This document shows, in pieces, positions 48,928 to 58,701 of a DNA stretch of 64,000 nt. The stretch is taken from contig JAPWKG010000026.1 in assembly GCA_028283625.1 (NCBI GenBank), forward strand, positions 186,001-250,000. Direction: 5' to 3'. The notes under the pieces are model-generated. The model searched no databases. It saw nothing but the letters and a program-made list of their open reading frames with translations, and was not told the DNA's origin. The position numbers were made by a program, and so were the translations under genes. How positions within the stretch are numbered: the first letter of the stretch is position 1; every line of letters begins with the position of its first letter. This DNA is from Acidobacteriaceae bacterium. Lineage in GTDB: Bacteria; Acidobacteriota; Terriglobia; Terriglobales; Acidobacteriaceae.

Positions 48928-49823
48928 ATGACAGTCCGTTTCGTCCGGCCCGTGTCCCATTCCTGCCTATCTCGGACGACGTCTCGCTCTGTCCGCGCTT
49001 CTCCTGTTTGTGATCGTCACGCTCGCCCATCGTTTCGGCCCGCTGAGCGAACCGACCTTCCTGGCGCTGCTGCTGTTGTCAGCCGCGATTGCCGCAGCCT
49101 CCTTGCCTCTGTCGCTTTTCGGTCTCGCCCGGCTCTGGCAGGTCGGCGCAGACGGCGGTATCGCCGCCACCAAGGGGCTGATCTATGCGGCGCTGCCGCT
49201 TGGCGTCGTCCTTCTACGGGGCGGTGCAATATTATAGCTTCCCGGCACTCTACGACGTTTCCACCGATCTTGCCGATCCGCCGGCCTTCATCACCGAATT
49301 TCATGCCGACCAGCAATGGCTGCCGCGGCAGGCAGCACCGGCTGCCGGCGAGCGGCGGGTGCAGCTTGGTGCCTATCCCGGCCTGATCGGCCGGCGTTAC
49401 GAAGGCGCGCTCGACCGTGTGTATGACGGCGTGCGCAAGGCAGCGCTCTCTTCCCGCATCACCATCGGCAAGACGCAAGGGCTGTCGCTGGTGGAACCGG
49501 ACCTGACCGAACGGGCAGCCCCCAAGGATGACCAGGCGCCGGTGCCGGATGTCGCCCCGATTCCCATGGCGCGACCGGAACCCTCGCTCGATCCGGCGCT
49601 TGGCAGCGTCGGCGACGTGTTGCTTCAGGGCCAGACCCGCACGCTGATCGCCGGCCTTCGCTTCGATGTGGTGATCAGGCTGCGCGAAGACGCCGAAACG
49701 ACCTCGGTCGATATCCGCGTCGTTTCCCGTTACGGCCCGCATGACCTGGGTTTCAGTGCCGCGATCGCCGAGGATTTCCTCGACCGGCTGGACCAGGAAC
49801 TTCTCGGCCTTGCGGGCGGCTGA
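48928..49823 (+). pseudogene. DUF1499 domain-containing protein, two frameshifts (about 48970 and about 49205)
   Basis: Fragments MTVRFVRPVSHS / YLGRRLALSALLLFVIVTLAHRFGPLSEPTFLALLLLSAAIAAASLPLSLFGLARLWQVGADGGIAATKGLIYAALPLGVV / FYGAVQYYSFPALYDVSTDLADPPAF... in successive frames. Confidence 0.75.
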
Positions 49824-49829
49824 TCTGTC

Positions 49830-50744
49830 TTAAGAAACAGGCCGGTAGAGACCGGCCAGCGAAGGCGGTCCATCCGTCGCCACGCGGCCTTTTTCGATCA
49901 GGTCTTCGATATGGGCGAGAACCGAAAGGGCGGCCGCCCCATGCAGCCGCGGATCGGTCTTGGCATAGATGGTTTTCACCATGTCGGGGATCAGCCTATC
50001 GCCGGCGCGGATGCGCTCCATCACCGCCCGCTCGCGCATCCGCCGATGGGTGCGCAGGCCGCGAAGAAACGAGGCCGGCTCGCGCACCGGGCCGCCATGG
50101 CCGGGAAAATAGATGCGGTCGTCGCGGGCAAGCAGCTTTTCGATCGAGGTCATGAAATCGGCCATCGACCCGTCCGGCGGTGCGACGATCGTTGTTGCCC
50201 AGGCCATCACATGATCGGCGGAAAACACGATGCCGGTGCCGTCGAGCGCAAATGCCGAGTGATTGGCGGTATGGCCCGGCGTATGGATCGCCGAAAGCGA
50301 CCAGCCATCGCCGTCGATCACCTGCCCGTCGCCGATCGCGATATCGGGCAGGAAGGCGCTGTCGGCGCTTTCCGCAAACGGGTTCACCTCACCCTCGTGC
50401 AGCAGGCGTGCCGCCCGATGCGGACCTTCCGCCACCGTCAGCGCCCCGGTTGCGGCCTTGAGGCGTGCGGCAAGCGGCGAATGATCCCGGTGCGTATGGC
50501 TGACGAAGATATGGCTGACCGGCCGCCCGTCGATCGCCGCCATCAAGGCCTCGAAATGCGCTTCGTCCTCGGGGCCCGGATCGATGACGGCGAGCGTCGA
50601 CTTGCCGACGATATAGGAATTCGTGCCGTGAAAGGTGAAAGGCGAGGGGTTGTTGACGGTGATCCGGGCAACGCCGTCTGCGACTGGAACCGCAATGCCG
50701 TGCGCCGGCAGAAATTCGGTGTCGAAGTCGATGTCGTTTGCCAT
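49830..50744 (-). CDS. MBL-fold metallo-hydrolase (LACTB2-like)
   Basis: NPSPFTFHGTNSYIVGKSTLAVIDPGPEDEAHF ... ISHIFVSHTHRDHSPLAARLKAATGA-type motif, HTPGHTANHSAFALDGTGIVFSADHVMAW. Confidence 0.9.
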   Translation of the reverse strand: MANDIDFDTEFLPAHGIAVPVADGVARITVNNPSPFTFHGTNSYIVGKSTLAVIDPGPEDEAHFEALMAAIDGRPVSHIFVSHTHRDHSPLAARLKAATGALTVAEGPHRAARLLHEGEVNPFAESADSAFLPDIAIGDGQVIDGDGWSLSAIHTPGHTANHSAFALDGTGIVFSADHVMAWATTIVAPPDGSMADFMTSIEKLLARDDRIYFPGHGGPVREPASFLRGLRTHRRMRERAVMERIRAGDRLIPDMVKTIYAKTDPRLHGAAALSVLAHIEDLIEKGRVATDGPPSLAGLYRPVS

Positions 50745-50810
50745 ATCTTTCTCTCGTCCGCCTGCTCATGCCGCCGCAACCATGCCTTAGAGCCTTTCCT
50801 GGTTAAATTA

Positions 50811-50882
50811 GGGGGGAGAGGTTGTCAGGGAAAGGGGGCGACGGGGGCGGGGGTGGGGGGGGGGGGAAGGGGGAAGGGGGGG
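50811..50882 (+). repeat. G-rich low-complexity tract with a long homopolymer, inside an inverted repeat
   Basis: ggggggagaggttgtcagggaaagggggcgacgggggcgggggtgggggggggggg...; flanked by agagcc..ggttaaat (50789-50808) and atttaaccggctct (50890-50903). Confidence 0.9.
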
Positions 50883-51046
50883 CGCCGGGATTTAACCGGC
50901 TCTAGCACCGCTTGTCTGGTCCTGCATGGGCAAATACATGCATTGGGAAAATAGGCGGAAGATGAAAGATTGCCGTTGAGGGCAAAGGAAAGCTTTGCTA
51001 GAGGAGACGCTTGATCTGCGGTTTTTGACAGCCGTCAGTGAAGTGT

Positions 51047-51121
51047 TGGGGCGTAGCCAAGCGGTAAGGCACTGGTTTTTGGTACCGGCATCCCCAGGTT
51101 CGAATCCTGGCGCCCCAGCCA
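51047..51121 (+). tRNA. tRNA-Gln (anticodon TTG), CCA encoded
   Basis: TGGGGCGTAGCCAAGCGGTAAGGCACTGGTTTTTGGTACCGGCATCCCCAGGTTCGAATCCTGGCGCCCCAGCCA; acceptor tggggcg/cgcccca, anticodon loop tttTTGgt, T-arm GTTCGAATC. Confidence 0.95.
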
Positions 51122-51194
51122 CAATCTCGATTTATCCCACCTTGATTGAGGCCGCGATCGATAACGATCTGGCGGCTCTCTGCAGATTAATGCC

Positions 51195-52187
51195 TCAGAC
51201 AAAGGCATTGTAGGTGGTCGGGTTCATGCGTCTGATTTGTCTCAGCACACGGTAGGGCACGCTCGACTTCGTGACGATGTAGCGCGGCGAGGTTTTTCCG
51301 CCGAAGCCGGAAAACAGCAGGATCGCGCCGGCATTGCTGATGCCGTCGAAATCGAACACGTAACCCATCGATATGGCCGACTGGATTGCGTTCCAGATCA
51401 ACAGCGGCACCACCCCGTTACCCGCATCCGGATCCCTGGTCGACATCAGGTAATAATAGGTATTGTTGTCCCAGACGCAGAAGATCGCCGCCTTGACGTC
51501 TCCCGTGCCGTATTCGCGCGCCATCAAGACATGACCGCGACCGCGTTCCATCGCCTTGATCGCGACTTCCCGGCAGATGTCGAAATCGATATTGGCCCGC
51601 ATGTGCTTCTTTTCCAGATGCGCATTGGCCAGATGGAAAAAGGCTTCCGGGTCCGAGCTTTCATAGACGTCGAATTTTTCGGCCGCCCGGCGGATCACGT
51701 TTCGCGTCTTGTCGCGCATCGCCTTCCAGATGGCCGATTCCGGCAGGGGCTGGATCTCGAAGGTGAACTGCACCTCGACATTATAACCCTGCGCCTGGAA
51801 GGGCAGGGCGTCGCAGACGCCGCGATGCATCTTCTGGCGGAAGGATGACAGCGGCGGCAGTTTGCGGATCAGTTCCTGGGTTATCGAGTGACGCTTGACG
51901 TATCGATTGGCCTCGCTGCCCCCGCCATCATTGATGCCGGGTCCGAGGAAATGGGTCAGCGTCGGCATATTGCTGCTCGACAGCCCGTAACGGGAATTCA
52001 CCATATAGGGAAGACGTCCGACGGTGCGCCCGCCATCCCTGACTTCGACGAAATCGACCCGGCCGCGCGTCGATGCGTCCAGCCACCAGTCTTCGTGAAA
52101 TATAGTTGGTCTCAGGCAGTCGAATGCATTTACGGCAGTAACCTTAAGTCGGCTCTGCTGGTCAATACTCTGGCTACGCGTGATCAT
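51195..52187 (-). CDS. GNAT/FemAB-like acyltransferase (BioF2-like domain)
   Basis: DWWLDASTRGRVDFVEVRDGGRTVGRLPYMVNSRYGL...KTRNVIRRAAEKFDVYESSDPEAFFHLANAHLEKKHMRANID...YYYLMSTRDPDAGNGVVPLLIWNAIQSAISMGYVFDFDGISN. Confidence 0.75.
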   Translation of the reverse strand: MITRSQSIDQQSRLKVTAVNAFDCLRPTIFHEDWWLDASTRGRVDFVEVRDGGRTVGRLPYMVNSRYGLSSSNMPTLTHFLGPGINDGGGSEANRYVKRHSITQELIRKLPPLSSFRQKMHRGVCDALPFQAQGYNVEVQFTFEIQPLPESAIWKAMRDKTRNVIRRAAEKFDVYESSDPEAFFHLANAHLEKKHMRANIDFDICREVAIKAMERGRGHVLMAREYGTGDVKAAIFCVWDNNTYYYLMSTRDPDAGNGVVPLLIWNAIQSAISMGYVFDFDGISNAGAILLFSGFGGKTSPRYIVTKSSVPYRVLRQIRRMNPTTYNAFV

Positions 52188-52550
52188 CGAATCTAGGCCT
52201 CAATACTATAGATTCTGATTTTTTGATGTTATGTGAACCTGCAATTCAGTTTATTTACACTTTATTCACGATGTAACTTAGATGAAAAAAACAGAATGTG
52301 AATAACCTTATCCGTATTTCTTGGACGAACCTTGAGCCGGGTAATGCTTTCCGTCACCGCCGCACCTTGGTTGGCGCCAGATTCAAGCCGCAAATTCAAC
52401 GGCTTAAAAATCTACCTTTGCGTGTATATTGTCGCGATCAAGCTCTAAAAAAACAACAAAGACATCCGTACGTTGAGAAAAATAGCCGGAATCCGACGTG
52501 ATCGGGAGGCGGGGACGATCGTCCTCCGCAGTGCCCGGCACAAAACCACA

Positions 52551-53675
52551 TCACGAAAGTTTTTCGCCGGCCGAACTGGAGGGGGCTCTGCTCGCCTGGC
52601 TTGCGGGCAGGGAAAGCTCCGGCTGTGCCATGGCGGAACGGTAGACATTCGATGTCTCCCGCGCCACGCGCTCGATGGTCAGCGTCTCGATCCGCAGCTG
52701 GCTGCGTTCCTGCCAGGTGTGGAGCGTGTCGGGATCGGCCAAAAGATCGGCAAGCGCCGCGGCAAGCGCGTCCGGCGCACCGGGCGGCACGAGCAGTCCG
52801 GCCTCGCCGAATTCCAAAAGCTGCGGAATGCCGTCGACACTGGTCCCGACAATGGCGCAGCGCGCCTCGCGCGCTTCCGAAATCACCAGCGGGGCAGGGT
52901 CGGCAAGCGAGGGCAGCACGAAGATGTCGGCCGCCGCCATATAGGGATAGGGATCGTCGATCGCGCCGACGAAAACGATCGCATCGCCGCTGTCGCTTCC
53001 CGCCGCAAGGTCACGGTAGTCCTTTTCCATCGGCCCGCCGCCGATCACATAAAGCCGTGCGGCGGGATAACGTTTGTGGATGGTGTTGAAGGCAGCGATC
53101 AGGTCCGGCAGGCCCTTGCGGGGATGCAGGCCGCCGACGAACACGATATTGGGCTTTGCGATATCGGCCGGAACGGTGCTGCGGGTCGCAAAGCGGGCAG
53201 CCCCGATCGTGCCGTTCAGCACCACGCGCAGCTTGTTTGCCGAAACGCCGCGGTTTTGCATCGACCGTCTGACGCTGTCGCTGACGGCGATCACCCTTGT
53301 GCCGAGCCCCATCAGGATGGCGCTTTTTTCAAACTCGTTATGCACGGTGGTGATCAGGGGCACGCCGGAAAGCTTGCAGACCGGATAGGCAAGCACGGCG
53401 CTGGTCATCATATGGGCGTGGATCACGTCGGGCTTCCACGCTTTGACATATCCTTTCAGCGCCCAGAGCGAGCGAAGCACCACCGGCACCCGCCGCTCGT
53501 GGTCGAGATGGCGGGTTTCCACCTGGTTTGCCGCAAGCAGCCGGTCGAAATCGCCGCCGCCGCTGGCAATGCACACGTCATGGCCCTGCCTCTTCTGCTC
53601 GCAGGCGAGATCCACCGCCGCATGCACATGGCCGTTCAGCCGGTTGGTGTGGTTGAGAAGATGCAGGATACGCAT
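52551..53675 (-). CDS. Glycosyltransferase family 4
   Basis: MRILHLLNHTNRLNGHVHAAVDLACEQKRQGHDVCIASGGGDFDRLL ... NIVFVGGLHPRKGLPDLIAAFNTI ... DIFVLPSLADPAPLVISEAREARCAIVGTSVDGIPQLLE. Confidence 0.92.
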   Translation of the reverse strand: MRILHLLNHTNRLNGHVHAAVDLACEQKRQGHDVCIASGGGDFDRLLAANQVETRHLDHERRVPVVLRSLWALKGYVKAWKPDVIHAHMMTSAVLAYPVCKLSGVPLITTVHNEFEKSAILMGLGTRVIAVSDSVRRSMQNRGVSANKLRVVLNGTIGAARFATRSTVPADIAKPNIVFVGGLHPRKGLPDLIAAFNTIHKRYPAARLYVIGGGPMEKDYRDLAAGSDSGDAIVFVGAIDDPYPYMAAADIFVLPSLADPAPLVISEAREARCAIVGTSVDGIPQLLEFGEAGLLVPPGAPDALAAALADLLADPDTLHTWQERSQLRIETLTIERVARETSNVYRSAMAQPELSLPASQASRAPSSSAGEKLS

Positions 53676-53766
53676 GTCGGATTAACTCGCGCTGACACAA
53701 ACAAACTGTACTCGAACATTCTGACCGGGTCCGGCCAGGACCGTATCCAAATGCCGCGCCCGCCCT

Positions 53767-55128
53767 TCAGGCCGGCTGCGGCTCCGGATGCCGGTAATCC
53801 AATGCTTCCTCGACCTCAAGCGTCGAGACCCTGGCCGTCGGCTGGTAGTTGAATGCGCCATGCCGGCCGAAGGATTCTATGCCGTATTGCTTCAATGTCT
53901 CGATTTGCTGCCGTGCATCGGCCGCCGCACCATGGACGTAGATCGGATAGGCATTGTCAAGCACATGTCCGCCCTCGAGCCTCAGGTCGCCGTCGAATAT
54001 CCCGTTCTTCGCCACGTGCTGGCGAAACTCCGCCTCGGCAAGCGCGATGCTGGTGATGGTGTCGTTCGCCACCACCTCGACGGCGAAATATTCGCGCCCA
54101 TCCGTCGGTCCATAAAAATCCGAATAGACGGTCAGCCGCTTCCAGGCGGCCTCATAGGAAAAATTGTAGAGGATCGACTGGTCGAACCCCCGTTTTCCCG
54201 CAAAGCTGAAATAGAGGCTGATCAGCGTGATCGTCTGCAGCGGCCGTTTCTGTTCCAGGCCGCACAGATCGCAAAGGTTATTGATCGGGATGGTCGAGAT
54301 CATCCGCGGCGCGGTCACCGTCTTGCCGCAGGACGAGGTCACGACGAACCGGTCGCCATCGATCTTTTCGAGTTTCGTGATGTCCATGCCGAGCTTGAAG
54401 CTGACGCCGTTCTGGCCGAGTGCCCGTTTGACCGGCTCGTAAAGCGTCGCATAACCGGCCTTCGGCCGCGCCAGCTGTTTGTTCGGCACATGATCGACCG
54501 ACGGCTTTTTCGGCAACAGCTTGCGCAACAGGTTCGTCAGCGACGAATTTTCCTTGATCCAGAGCATGCGCTTCTGCGCCAGTTCCAGATCGATATAATC
54601 CGGTGCCACGCCGTAGAACCGCGCCATGTAGTTTTCCAGCCCGGACCGGCGCAGCAGGTATTCGCCGATCCAGTAGGCGGCAAAGTCCTTGGCATTGCGC
54701 ATCGTCTTGCCGCGCAGCCGGGCAAACAGGACGGAAAACAGAATGCGGCCGATCACGACGGGTCCGGCGGCAAGAATGTCGTCCTTGACCGAGATCGGAT
54801 AGGTGGTGACCTTGCGCTGCGGGTTCAGCCGCCCCCAGGATGGGTGGATATGGACGTAATGATCCAGCAATTGGGGGAAATGCTTCACCAGCGGCGAGTC
54901 ATCCTGGAAAATCAGGCTGCCGACATCGAAGGTAAAACCGTCGCGAGACCAGTCGATATGGTTTCCGCCCACGCGATCATAGCTGTCGATCACCATGATG
55001 CGCGCCGTGTTCTGCTTAACCAGCACCGATGCGGCCACAAGGCCACTGACGCCGGCGCCTAATATGATCGCATCGACGGTTTCGGTATCGACTACCGTCT
55101 CCTCTTGCAACTCCCAGAGATCATTCAT
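53767..55128 (-). CDS. FAD-dependent amine-oxidase/UDP-galactopyranose-mutase-like protein
   Basis: DAIILGAGVSGLVAASVLVKQNTARIMVIDSYDRVGGNHIDWSRDGFTFDVGSLIF; RMISTIPINNLCDLCGLEQ. Confidence 0.8.
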   Translation of the reverse strand: MNDLWELQEETVVDTETVDAIILGAGVSGLVAASVLVKQNTARIMVIDSYDRVGGNHIDWSRDGFTFDVGSLIFQDDSPLVKHFPQLLDHYVHIHPSWGRLNPQRKVTTYPISVKDDILAAGPVVIGRILFSVLFARLRGKTMRNAKDFAAYWIGEYLLRRSGLENYMARFYGVAPDYIDLELAQKRMLWIKENSSLTNLLRKLLPKKPSVDHVPNKQLARPKAGYATLYEPVKRALGQNGVSFKLGMDITKLEKIDGDRFVVTSSCGKTVTAPRMISTIPINNLCDLCGLEQKRPLQTITLISLYFSFAGKRGFDQSILYNFSYEAAWKRLTVYSDFYGPTDGREYFAVEVVANDTITSIALAEAEFRQHVAKNGIFDGDLRLEGGHVLDNAYPIYVHGAAADARQQIETLKQYGIESFGRHGAFNYQPTARVSTLEVEEALDYRHPEPQPA

Positions 55129-55568
55129 CGATTCTCCTTCACGTTTAGTTGAAGGGTAAACAATACTGCTTCGGAATATCACGCCGCATTAATATTAACA
55201 ATAATTCTCGGAATGAAACATATAAATTCACCAGTATTTCCGGAATGTCTGTTGATTAGTCGATAAATCCTAGAAAAAACATGGGCTTGAATTTAATTTA
55301 TATTTTGTATCTACAAGTGAATTGCGCCATCCATGTATTGGTGATCAAGTGTTTACCGGAGGTGGCGTGGCAGGATTGTTCCATCTGCGCCTATGCTGTT
55401 GTTTTGACTTTGCATGTGCGTATCTCCGTGCCTTTCCGGACCGGTATTGTTGACGGCGGGCGCACGGAGCGATCTATCCGGTAGTGCTGCGGCAGGAGGA
55501 GGTCTCTATCCTCGGTTTTGTCGATAGAGATGTGTCAGCGGTCTTTGTTGTATGGGGTTTGGCCGTCT

Positions 55569-57012
55569 ATGCTTGCATTTGCTACATTGCGAGGTGCGTC
55601 GTGGCTGGTTTTCTCCAGGCTCATCGGCCGCCTCATCGATTTTCTCAACCTGCTCATTCTGGCGCGCCTGCTCGTGCCGGCCGATTTCGGTGTGACCGCG
55701 CTCGCCATGGCGCTGGTGCTGATCATCGACACCGTGCTGGAAGTGCCGGTGACCCAGGCGCTGGTGCGGCTCATCCGCAATCGACAAGACGCATCTCGAT
55801 ACCGGCTTCACGCTTGCCATGCTCAGAAGCGTGGCTGTCGCCGTGCTGACCATCGGCTGCGCCTGGCCTTATTCCTGGCTGAATGGCGATCCGAGCCTGT
55901 TTCCGGTGGTCTGCGTTCTCACCATCGGCACGGTGGCCAAGGGGTTCTACAGCCCGGCCATGGTCCATTTCGTCCGCAATATCGATTTCCGGCCGACCTT
56001 TCTGGCTGAGACGCTGAGCAAGATCTGCGGCCTGGCCGGCGCGATGATCGTCGTGTTCAGCGATGGCGGCCATTGGGCGCTGGTCGCCAATTACGTCGTT
56101 GCCGCCAGCGTTACCTCTGTCATGTCCCATGTCTTTGCGCCCTATCGGCCGGCTCTGTCCTTTGCCCGTATCAGCGATTTCGCCGGCTTCATGGGCTGGT
56201 TCACATCCTCGCAGATCGTCTCGGCGCTGAACTGGCAATATGACCGGTTGATGATCGGCGCCTATGTGCCCGACAAGGCCCTGCTTGGCCGTTACACGGT
56301 GGCAAACGATGTCGCCATCCTGCCGTCGCAAAGTCTTATCGGACCGGCCCTGCAGCCGCTGATGGCGGCTTTTTCGCGCATGAGTTCCGATCGCGGCCGG
56401 GTCAGTCTGGCTTTCCTGAAGGCGATCAGGATCGCCATGCTGATCTGCGTGCCGGCCTGCCTCGGCATCGCGCTCACCGCGGATCTGGTGACCAATCTAC
56501 TGCTCGGGCCGAAATGGGCCGAGGCCGCACCCTATCTGGCGCTGCTGTCGGTTTCGATGTTGCCCATGCCCTATCTGCAGACGCTGAATTCGATCAGTCT
56601 GGCGCTCGATCGCCCCGACGTGCTGTTCCGCCTCAACCTTCTCGATTTCGTTATCCGCACGGCGACGATCACCGCCGGTTTCTATTTCTTCTCGATCGAG
56701 GGCGTCGTTTATGCGCGCCTGGGCATGGCGGTGCTGATGAGTGCCGTCTATGCCATTCAGGTTCGCAGCCTGCTGAATCTCGGTCTGCGGCTACAACTGG
56801 CCAACCTTTGGAAGGTCGGTGTGGCGGGGGCCGTGATGGTCGCTGCCGTCCACTGGCTGCGGCTGCAGCTCGCCTCGGCCACTATGCCGGATATCGTCCA
56901 GATGATGCTCATCGCAGCTTTCGGCGCGGCAAGTTATGGCGCGGCGCTGGTGGTGCTCGGCCTTCGGCTGAAGCTCGGCGGCGGCCGGTTCGAAGTGTTC
57001 GACGCGCGATAA
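55569..57012 (+). pseudogene. Polysaccharide flippase (Wzx/PST, MATE-like), frameshift at about 55775
   Basis: MLAFATLRGASWLVFSRLIGRLIDFLNLLILARLLVPADFGVTALAMALVLIIDTVLEVPVTQALVR in frame 1, IDKTHLDTGFTLAMLRSVAVAVLTIGCAWPYSWL... in another. Confidence 0.88.
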
Positions 57013-57348
57013 GGAAATCGCGCCTGCGTTGTATCTCCGGCCTGCCGGGATGATGGTCCCGACCGCCTGCAGTATGCGTTTCTGAGGCAATGGCGGCCGC
57101 TGCCGGCCTGCTTGACCGGCGTTCGGGGCTGAACGTTCCGGCTCTCTTTGCTCAATTCTTGATCAACCGGTTTTATTCTTGTCGCATGTATATTTAAATC
57201 TTAACAAGTAGTAAAAACCCCTTGCTCATCCCCTTGAAGTATGTTTTTCTTCTTATATCGCGTGAAATTGCCGGCATTCAAGTTTAGTTTGTATTTCAAT
57301 GCGGCGTCCATCTTGGTGGATCTCGCAGAGCGGGTGGCGTGTTTTACT

Positions 57349-58122
57349 ATGAAGGCAGTGATTTTGGCGGGCGGTCTTGGAACAAGACTGTCTGAGGAGA
57401 CATCGACTGTTCCAAAGCCTTTGGTTGAAATTGGCGGTCAGCCGATTTTGTGGCACATCATGAAGATCTACGCCGCGCATGGCGTGAAGGACTTCATCAT
57501 CTGCTGTGGTTACAAAGGTCATCTGATCAAGAAGTTCTTCGAGGACTTCCGGATGCGTGGATCGAGCGTAACTTTCGATCTTGCATCATCGGATGTCACC
57601 TATCTTGATCCTCCCTGCGAAGACTGGCGCGTGACGCTGGCCGATACCGGGGCGGAAACCATGACCGGCGGCAGGCTTGCCCGCATCCGGCATCTGCTCG
57701 GCAACGAGCCGTTCTTCATGACCTATGGGGATGGCGTCGGCGATATCGACCTGACGGAGCTTTTGAAGTTCCACCAGGATCATGGCAGGAGCGCCACCGT
57801 CACGGCGGTGCAGCCGGTCGGGCGTTTTGGTGCCATGTACCTGCAGGACCAGGACCCGCGCGTCCATGCCTTCAACGAGAAGCCGGAAAACGGCGGCACC
57901 TGGATCAGCGGCGGTTTCTTCGTCCTCGATCCCTCGGTTCTCGGCCTGATCGAAGGCGACGAGGTGATGTGGGAACGCGGGCCGATGGACGAGCTGGCCA
58001 AGCAGGGCGAGCTGATGGCCTATCGCCATCACGGTTTCTGGCATCCGATGGATACGCTGCGTGACAAGACCGTGCTGAACGAGATGTGGGCATCCCGTTC
58101 GGCGCAGTGGAAAGTCTGGTAG
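57349..58122 (+). CDS. rfbF: Glucose-1-phosphate cytidylyltransferase
   Basis: MKAVILAGGLGTRLSEETSTVPKPLVEIGGQPILWHIMKIYAAHGVKDFIICCGYKGHLIKKFFEDF ... GDGVGDIDLTELLKFHQDHGRSATVTAVQP. Confidence 0.95.
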   Translation: MKAVILAGGLGTRLSEETSTVPKPLVEIGGQPILWHIMKIYAAHGVKDFIICCGYKGHLIKKFFEDFRMRGSSVTFDLASSDVTYLDPPCEDWRVTLADTGAETMTGGRLARIRHLLGNEPFFMTYGDGVGDIDLTELLKFHQDHGRSATVTAVQPVGRFGAMYLQDQDPRVHAFNEKPENGGTWISGGFFVLDPSVLGLIEGDEVMWERGPMDELAKQGELMAYRHHGFWHPMDTLRDKTVLNEMWASRSAQWKVW

Positions 58123-58140
58123 TCTTCTGGGAGAGGCGTC

Positions 58141-58701
58141 ATGAACTTCACCTCTCTCGGCGGCTCGGATGCGAAGGTCATCGACCTCAGGGTTCACGCT
58201 GACAATCGCGGCAGCTTCGCCCGCGTCTGGTGTACGCAACTGTTCGAGGATGCCGGCATTACGTTTTCGCCGGTCCAGGGAAATACCTCGCTGACGAAAA
58301 CGCGTGGCGCCGTCCGCGGCATGCATTTCCAGCGGGCGCCGCATGCGGATGCCAAGGTGGTGCGTTGCAGTCACGGCCGCATTCATGACGTGGTCGTCGA
58401 TCTGCGCGAAGGATCGCAAACGCTGGGTGAAAACTTCCATGTCGAACTCGGCGCCGAGGATGGCAGGATGCTTTATATCCCCGCCGGTTTTGCCCACGGC
58501 TTCCAGGCGATAAGCGAGGATGCCGTCGTCGAATATCTGATGGGCGTGGCCTATCATCCGGAACTCTACGACGGCGCGCGCTACAATGATCCGCTCCTGT
58601 CGATCGAATGGCCGGAGCCCGTCACGGAAATTTCGGAGAAGGATCTGGCCTGGCCGGATCTTGAGGGGCGTCTGCCCTTTCTCCGACGGAGCGCTGCATG
58701 A
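58141..58701 (+). CDS. dTDP-4-dehydrorhamnose 3,5-epimerase-like (RmlC fold) protein
   Basis: DNRGSFARVWCTQLFEDAGITFSPVQGNTSLTKTRGAVRGMHFQRAPHADAKVVRCSHGRIHDVVVDLREGSQTLGENFHVEL...YIPAGFAHGFQAISEDAVVEYLM. Confidence 0.9.
   Translation: MNFTSLGGSDAKVIDLRVHADNRGSFARVWCTQLFEDAGITFSPVQGNTSLTKTRGAVRGMHFQRAPHADAKVVRCSHGRIHDVVVDLREGSQTLGENFHVELGAEDGRMLYIPAGFAHGFQAISEDAVVEYLMGVAYHPELYDGARYNDPLLSIEWPEPVTEISEKDLAWPDLEGRLPFLRRSAA

Noticed and set aside
53788-55062. 424-aa plus-strand ORF
   Set aside because: Antisense to the FAD-dependent minus-strand gene with a clear GxGxxG motif.
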